From assembly GCA_950022295.1 (NCBI GenBank), contig OX465595.1, forward strand, positions 73,058,770 through 73,122,769: 64,000 nucleotides of DNA. The letters run 5' to 3'. Below the pieces are notes generated by a model, which was given only the letters and a program-made list of their open reading frames with translations, made no database searches and was not told the DNA's origin. This document shows positions 56,716 through 64,000 of this stretch, one piece after another. Numbering within the stretch: the stretch's first letter is position 1; each line of letters starts with the position of its first letter. A program made the translations under genes and the position numbers. This DNA comes from Bromus sterilis. Taxonomy: Eukaryota; Streptophyta; Magnoliopsida; Poales; Poaceae.

Positions 56716-58542
56716 TTTATGGTGGCCATGGTTGTGGAGGAAGAGAGCCTCCCCTCTGATGGGATCTCAGTTTCAAGGGGGTACGTTGCTGGTTGATAAA
56801 TTCCGAGTGTTGAGGAGCTTAATGTTCACATTCAATTGAGGCAGTTAATGTTGATGTTAACATCACAAGGTGATCACTTGACACATGTGAATCATGATGA
56901 TCAATTTGATGTTCAAAGATGGTTCTACCAATAAACGAGTTTAAAAATGCCGATAGGTTGTCACACTCATGCACTACAAATTTGGATTTCCGCAAATGTT
57001 GAATCATAGTGTAGCGGTCACTCCTTTGTCTATTATCTATGCATGTATGTGTGTTATAGTATCCTTTCCGGGTTGCTTGTGAGTATATTCAATGTACTTA
57101 TTGTCTTCTCTTTGTCTATCAACTTGATCATATATTAAAGAAAATTATGTTGAAGAAGAGTACTACGATGATGTCAATGTGAACTAGGTTGCTCCACAGT
57201 CAACTGCATGTAAGGTCAAGGTATGATGACGTGGGCTCATTGACGTTGTGTTTCTACTGTAAATTGTTTATTTGTACTTTTACCTTTATGGATTATCTAT
57301 TGTAAGACTTGATTGTGTTTCTCTATTTATGGAAGATGTTATTGTAATGGATGTAAACTTGTGATTATCAATTCGTTGTACGTAATGGCAAATTGATCAT
57401 GTGATCATTTATGTACAATCGAGGGCTTTAGTTATGCATCACAGGTACTAAGGATCAATGTTCTGTGAGGTCAGCAATTGCGGTTAACTATCTCAAAATC
57501 AACAATTAAAATATTTATATTTACCAGATCTTGTGAGAACCATGGTAAATGGAGGTCGTGGTAGAGGCCGAAGAAAGGGAAGGAATCATGGAGAGGGACA
57601 TAGTAGTACTTGGTGGATTGATCAAGGACAACAACCGCTGACAATGGGTGTCTCTTACCCACCTAAATTCTTCGGCTATGGTTTCCAAGGCCAAGCCCCT
57701 CCATGGGCATACCCTGGAAAATTCAATGGTGAATTCCCCCAGCATCAGGAATGGGAAGATATTCCCACGTCGTGGTTCAACACCACTCCTCCCCAGAATC
57801 AAGTTCAGGGTGCACATCCCTTGTCATACAACAAGCTCAACAAGGAGAGGGTGCACAATGTGGACGTAAACAACATAATAGGGCCCATGTGAAGAAGAAG
57901 AATGAACCTAGCAACTAGATCAACGAAGGTGGTAGCCGTGGACTCATGGCATATGCGAAAGTCCACTATTTCAACTGTTGCGAACCAGGACATCACATGG
58001 AGGCTTGTGATAAGCAGAATTGATGTTTTATCTACAAGATGGTGAACTACAAGGTGGAAGGCTGTCATGTTAGGAAGAAGCCACACTCATCTGCTAAGTT
58101 TTTGGTGATCTTAGCAGCAGGTTTGGGTTTCTATAATGTCGATGTGCCAAACATCAATGCACAAAATTCAGGTTCTCCAACGAATGTTGGCATTGTATTT
58201 GTGGAGTTTGGGGATATCACCAAGCAAGAGCTAGCTCAAGAGTTCTCTGACATCTACAAGACCAACTGCCTTGACCTATCAACATTGTTGATGAGTGCAC
58301 TTATTTGGTCAAGTTTCCACCTGCAATCCATGTTGAACAGGTGGCATGTTACCCTTGCTTTAGGCTTAAGAACAATAATGTCATAGTTAATGTGGAAGTG
58401 TGGAAGGGTAAGATTCATTCTGAAGATTTACTATAAGAGGTATGGATCAAAGTGAGGAAGCTTAACCCCAAGTGGTGTGAATGGAAAGTCTATGATTATA
58501 TTATATCTACTTTTGGGCTGTTGATTGACATGGACTCACATC
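56716..58542 (+). pseudogene. Copy 2 of the zinc-knuckle/DUF4283-like pseudogene locus
   Basis: The longer of two near-identical copies. The first ~820 bp are noncoding and end in an acceptor-like TTTATATTTACCAG at 57525, suggesting an upstream intron. The frame from ATG 57542 to 57892 encodes an RG/K-rich start, then a P/Q/W-rich segment. After a frame break, a first CCHC-like knuckle (C-C-E-P-G-H-H-M-E-A-C, 57973-58006) is followed by TGA 58020-58022, a second knuckle with one Cys changed to Tyr, and the DUF4283-like region (to about 58350, then shifted). Such proteins in grasses are usually transposon-derived; function is unknown. LTR K ends the locus at 58542. Confidence 0.65.
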
Positions 58543-59979
58543 TGATACGTCCCAAACGTATCGATCATTTCTGCTCACTCCATGCATGCTTTGTGTGATA
58601 TTGCTATGATCTAGATACAGTTTTATACACTTTTGATCATATTTGGACTAACCTATTAACTCAGTGCACCCTAGTGCTAGTTTCTATTTTCTGCTGTTTT
58701 TCTATTTCAGTTTTACCTAATATAAAAAGTGCTCCAAAAATCCGGGAAAATCTGATAAAAAATCAGTGTACCGGAAGGTTCCAGAGCCCCGAAGGAGGGC
58801 CGGGGGGCCACCACCAGGTGCCCAGGAGGCCATCTGGCGCAGCCAGGGTCCTGGCCGCACCAGGGGGCGCCTGGACCCCTGGTGGCCCCCCTGGCTGCCC
58901 CCTTCGCCTATTTAATCTCCATCATGGGAAACCTCCGAAGACGGAACCCTTTTTCGCGATCTCCCCTCTGTTCCACCGCTGCCGCGCTTCCAAGATCGGG
59001 AGCACCAGAAAGACCCTTCCCGGCACCCTGCCGGAGGGAGGATCGACCTCCGGGAGCTTCCCCTCCACCATGGACGCTTCTCCGATGTGCCGTGAGTAGT
59101 TTCCTTTGGACCATGGGTCCTTGATCAGTAGCTATGTGATGTTCTCCTCCCCTCATTATTCTTCATGGTTTAGACCTCATGAGCTGCCCTACATGATCGA
59201 GGCACATATGTAATCTTTCTGATGTTGCTATGCTGAGTTTGATAGGATCTGATGGATTATGAGATTATGTTCAGATTGTGATAGAGTAATATATTTGGTT
59301 CTTATCTCTTATATTTTTGTTCCTAAGTAATTCTTGCATGTTATCCGTTGCTGTTTATTGCTTTGGCCAAGTGGTAGGTAGTAACTCCAAGAGGGAATGT
59401 TATGCTCGATTGTGGGTACATGCCCCCTCATGACACACTTGAGTTACAGAAACATGAGTCTAGGGGATGTGTTCAGGCCTCAAGGGGGAAAACAACAGTG
59501 CTTGTAACCGCGGTTGCAACGATTGTTTACTTTACGCAAAGTTCTTTTTAGTGAAGTTGTCTGTTGCTTTGGGTTTACACTTTGGGTGGGGCTCGCAACT
59601 TAATACCAGCGAGATGTTATGGATATATATCTCAAGGTGGATTATTAGTAGTATATGCGGATGTATTTCGGTCTACTTATTTTGGCGTACTGCCCATGCT
59701 TATGAGCCTCTTCCTTTCTTTTGTAGCATAGTGTTAGCATTGTGGTGCATTTATAATCCTTTCAATTTCCCATCTGTAATTTGTTTACCTCGCATAGAAG
59801 TTTTATCGTCTTTTTGGAGAGAGACAACACTAGTGAACATCACGGGACCCCAGTCCATATTCTCATCATTGTTTACAAGCTCATTTACTTTTCTGCTTTT
59901 ACTTTCAGTTGCTATCATTATCATTATCCCTTGTGTTTTTGATCATTTGTAAACAACAAGACTGGAGAGATTGACAACC
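58543..59979 (+). repeat. LTR K (A/B/E family), truncated by insertion
   Basis: Starts TGATACGTCC and runs about 1437 bp of the ~1.6-kb LTR, with a TATA-like CCTATTTAATC near 58910. In its first bases (ATCGATCATTTCTGCTC) it resembles LTR J more than B or E. The LTR I fragment is inserted after GATTGACAACC. ACATC at 58538-58542 is the presumed duplication, partner not seen. Confidence 0.88.
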
Positions 59980-62372
59980 TGTCACAACCCCAATTTAGGT
60001 AAGTGCTAGGGTTGCTTGTGCCCTTTGCATCATGTGAAAAATTCAAAAAGAAATTCAAAAATGGGGAAAAGAAAAGCCGTGAGAATTTAAATAAATGGCA
60101 GATAAAAATCTTTTCCAAAAATCATTTGAACCTTTGGAAAATTCCGATAAATGATGGTGATCATTTCAAAAGTGGTTTGGGTTCAATCCCATGCTCATGG
60201 AATTTTCAAGATTTCAAACAATGCATTGGAAAATTAAATAAATCCCTATTTGATTTGAAATTCAAATTATTTGAATTTCAAAAATGCCCAAAAGTTATAA
60301 GTGCCTAGCTATTTATATTCTAAGCCCACATAAAAGATTTGGGTATTTTTTTAAATGCCTAGCTAATTATTTTAGCAAAGAAAAACAAAAGACAGAAAGA
60401 AAAACAGAAAAAAGAGGAAAGAGGCCTTACCTGCTCGGGCCCAACTAGCAGAAGCCAGGCCGAGCCCACCCGGCGCCCTTGTCGTCTTCCCCGGGTACGA
60501 GCACACAGCTGCGTGCCCGGCATGCCGACGACGCCGCCGTGTCACCTCCCTGCCTGGCCTCTCCCCTGCTCTATCCCCTCTCCTTGGAGACGCCTAGACG
60601 CCCCCTGCTTCTTCGCCCTCTCTCTGGACCTCAGCCCTCTCTCTCTCGCAAAATCCCGAGCGCCGCCCGAGCTCGTCGTCGAGCGCAGCCGTGGCCAACG
60701 ACTACGAGGGTCTCCTCCTTCTAGTCCAGACGCACCGCCGCCATCATCTTCGTCGAATCCCGCAGTCAATTGAGCCCGAGGACGCCGACAACAACGACTG
60801 CTTCAAGTTCTCGCCGCCGGCTGCCATCGACTCCGGCGACAAATTGCGCCTTCTCCAGCTCCTCCACGACGTTGCCGTTCAAACCTTCGTCATCGGGGTG
60901 AGCCACTGCTGCGAATCCCCCCCTTCCCTTGCTCGATTCCGAGCCCCACACGCTGAGCTCACACTCCAGTAGCCACGGCCGCCGCACGAGTTGACGGCGG
61001 CGTGGCCTGGGGCTTCCCCGTGACACCCCACTTGCCCTACCAGGTACGGAAGGCCGCGGGCTGCGCGTTGGAGCCCTCCGCGAGGTCTCCCGTGGCCGTA
61101 GCTCGATTCCGGCGACACGCCGCCGTCCCCAGACATCGCCAGCGACGAGCAGGCCATTAGAGCCCCTAAACCAGAGCACTAATCTCCCCTCCTCTCTATG
61201 ACAGTGGCCCCCAGGCCCTTAACTAACCACTGTTAGTTTATAACTAACAGGGGTTTAACCCACAGAGCCTATGACAGCAGGGCCCCACCTGTCAGCCCCC
61301 TGTGACATCACCCCCACGCCACCCTGATGCAATAAAAAGAAAAGGAATTAAAAAGAATTAAAAGAAATCAGAATAATCCAGAAAATGCAGAAAATGAGCT
61401 AAACTTTGAAAAATCATAGAAAATTCATATTAACTCCAAATTGGACAAATAATATATGAAAAATGATCTGGAGAACATAATCTATCCAAATATACAACTT
61501 TCAGATATGTTTGAGTTGAATTTAAAATGGGACCAGGAGCTTTTTCTATTTTGTTTAATTGTAATTAATTCAAATTTAATTCAAATGCTAATTCAACTTG
61601 AACCTTTGCAATGCAACCTTGATCACTTGTACATCAGAGGCACATTACACACATGATCCCATGGTTTATAAAGAACAAACAATGGCATTTGCAACTTGGC
61701 TAAATTAACCAACGTATGGAGTTTGAATTTGCATTTCAAATGCAATACACTTCATTTAAATCAAATGTGCCATAAACAATACCAAATGACATCATGGACA
61801 ACATGGTCATGTGCTTGTGCATTTACATTTAATGTTGCTCCCTTTGTTGATGATGTTGCCGGTAATAGTGCCTCCGAGACGGTGATCACCCCCGAAGAAG
61901 AAGACCACCGATAAGACCCGTGTATCTTCAGCAAGGCAAGCAAACCCCATTGATCATGTCTATAAAATCCTACTTCCCTCTCAGTCTCGCTTATGCATGT
62001 TTAGGAGATCACCGAGACATGTTCTTTCGCATAGTTGAACCCATTCTGATGCATGACCTATCATTTTGTCACCGTATTAAGCAAACCACAATCCTAGCCG
62101 ATTTAGGAGTTGAATGATGAGCATGTGGCCCCAGCAACTGTTACTGCTTATTGCTGCTCAGTGATAGAATGAGGTTACTTTGTTTGTGAGTCAGGATGGT
62201 TTGAACTTAATGGTACTGATGATAACGTGTTGGTGAATCCACCATAAACAAAGGTGAACGATGAGAGGTTGTGTAGGAGTACACAGTGGGTTGTCTCGTT
62301 GAACACTGCCCTAGGCCCCGAGTTGCTGTTTTGTGATCCAAGACATGTAGGATTTATGGGAGCCCCGTTTGG
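59980..62372 (+). repeat. LTR fragment I (TE2 family), plus strand
   Basis: Starts TGTCACAACC like the TE2 LTR read on its sense strand and follows it through the AT-rich part, a GC-rich block (about 60440-61150) and the distal part up to about 62372. It is clearly more diverged from both TE2 LTRs than they are from each other. CAACC (59975-59979) is the presumed target duplication. The end of the LTR is replaced by H. Open frames in its GC-rich block are compositional. Confidence 0.82.
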
Positions 62373-64000
62373 CATACAATCGGCATACAACTGCCTCAAA
62401 TACAATACAACAGCGGAAGATACCTGTCTGAGTACATACTACAATCAAATGCCTACTGGCAAAGAGAAAAACATCGATCCCTATAACCACACGGGTCCAG
62501 GCCCTCCGCCGGGATCCGCCTAACTAGTCGTCGTCGAGTCTCCACGTGAAACGTCGATCACCATACCTGTTGTCGATCAAGAACCTAGAAAAGAGTTTGG
62601 GGGTAGTATCATGAGTACAGAGGTACTCAGCATCCAACTGTAGTGGTCATCTGACCCAGCAAGGACTTCATCACTCGTCATTCTAGGACAACTAGTAGTT
62701 TACGGTAAGGAAGGGGTAAGTGGTGAGGTTGCTGCCGCACTAGCATTTATGAAGTGGCTAACGAGCTAGAGAGTAAGATAAGAAGCCAAGCATTCGATGA
62801 GGAATCTCCTCCAACAAGTCTTGCTATCAACTACTTACGCAAACATAACACCTATCCTATCCTTGTCCTCCTCTTCGCATCCCGACGAAGAAAAGCAATC
62901 AAGGCACACACACACGTTGATCAAGTTATATTAAGATTATCTCAGTTGTTGTTGTCTATGAACAAGGAGTAGGTCTCAAGTCGTCCATAACCGTGGACAT
63001 GGCTTCTCGAAAAGATTTAACCCTGCAGGGGTGTACCAACTGCCCATTACGAGGCTACGCACGCACGTCCATCTCTCTCAGTTGCTACCCATTATAGGCA
63101 ACCATTTTATGATTTAGTTCCAAGAGATCCAAAATGACAGGTCCCTCTAACTAACAACGAACAAATCCGGGTGGCCCCCGGTAATTCGACATCCATCTCA
63201 GGAGTCGGCCGCGCTCTCGATCTGGTCTCAACCGTCTGTCGCAGGTTTGGATAGCCGGTTAATCACACATGGGAAACCGAGTCCTCAGCCGAACAAGGTG
63301 GGACACCAAGGGAACTAAGTCCTCACTGGTCCAGGTTGGTTTGTAAACAACTGGCGGCCGACCAGCACACACACGTTTTCAAATGGTAAATCAGCTTGGG
63401 CCACCACTAGAAATGTTTGAAGCTAGGTAGGTAAGAAAAGGGGACCCCGTAAAATCCCACACGCGGTTAGGCATGCTCAGTCTTAAAACCAATACCCGGA
63501 ACTCGGATCCTAGGTGACTCGAATGGAACAAAGCATCGGGGCGGGATAGCCTAGACCTTCCATTCTTCGTCGAATATAGTCAACATTATAATAATCATAT
63601 CATCAACAACAATATAATAATGTGATAGCCCAACCCAAGGAATAACAGGGTAACATCGTAGCATCCTAAGCATGCATACTAAGAAGGGGCTAAGCAACGA
63701 GAATAAGTAACATATCAGTACATGGTTTGCTGGGAGGGGACATGGCTGTATCGGTTTGAAAGAGGCTGTAAACATGTGGTAGGATCAAACATCGAACCTA
63801 TCCTATACTAGCATGCAAACCGCTGGTTGAAATAGAATGGATCATAAGTAATGTATAGTCCTTGCCTGTTGATAAGTCGGGTTCCGAAGGTGTAGTTGAT
63901 CGCAAGCTCGCATCATCTACGAGAGTATCCGCGGGCGCACACAAGAAGTAAGAACTGGAAAGCAATCAACAGAGATACCACTATCACTATGGAGAAATCA
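62373..64000 (-). repeat. LTR fragment H (F family), running off the window
   Basis: Matches 46308-47960 of the F 5' LTR in the same orientation with scattered substitutions. It starts within the LTR at a short shared CATACAATCGG, not at a terminus, so it joined I by recombination and not by insertion. No gene is seen. Confidence 0.85.

Noticed and set aside
57463..57541. Assigning a definite intron upstream of copy 2
   Set aside because: The TTTACCAG acceptor-like site is suggestive, but no convincing donor or upstream coding exon can be identified from the sequence alone.

Overview
The window is intergenic DNA of a large-genome grass. The repeat content suggests tribe Triticeae (wheat, barley, rye or Aegilops), recalled from familiarity with these repeat types and not from a search. 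I see no rRNA, tRNA, CRISPR array or intact host gene. Nearly all of it is Gypsy-superfamily LTR retrotransposons, nested, truncated and rearranged; every coding region but one fragment is visibly broken.

Left part (1-17691): element A, an Athila-like gag-protease element cut by the window start, is interrupted by TE2, a complete 12.6-kb chromodomain Gypsy element on the minus strand (3045-15622, 5-bp duplication GAGTT). A resumes at 15628 and ends in a broken 3' LTR. An 11-bp filler (17692-17702) joins this to an inverted LTR, J.

Middle part (17703-54044): J is split by element C, whose outer ends lie 35 kb apart (18348 and 53229) and are flanked by AACAG/AACAT. J resumes exactly on the far side. 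Inside C lie B (complete 7.1-kb non-autonomous element, TSD ATATC, in C's left LTR); D (a Tat-lineage element with dual RNase H, 3' tandem repeats and an antisense gene with a B3-like domain); E (gag-protease element inside D); F (4.3-kb LTR, interior under 0.6 kb); and a 1.4-kb copy of a zinc-knuckle/DUF4283-like pseudogene.

Right part (54045-64000): G (5' end of an Athila-like element, minus strand) carries J in its gag. Then come the longer copy of the zinc-knuckle/DUF4283-like pseudogene (56716-58542), an LTR K of the A/B/E family, an LTR fragment of the TE2 family (I) and an LTR fragment of the F family (H) running off the end.

How the parts relate: A, B, E, J and K share one LTR family. 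Where interiors are visible (A, B, E) they also share a 3' noncoding region with internal polypurine-like hairpins; B and E (with G) show a tRNA-Asp primer site. B carries a very different, shorter gag than A and E. TE2 and F use the initiator tRNA-Met primer site. None of the visible elements is autonomous as it stands. The most interesting items are the antisense B3-like gene of D, the gag replacement in B, the young internal duplication of the zinc-knuckle locus, and the repair scars (filler and microhomology) that stitched the nest together.
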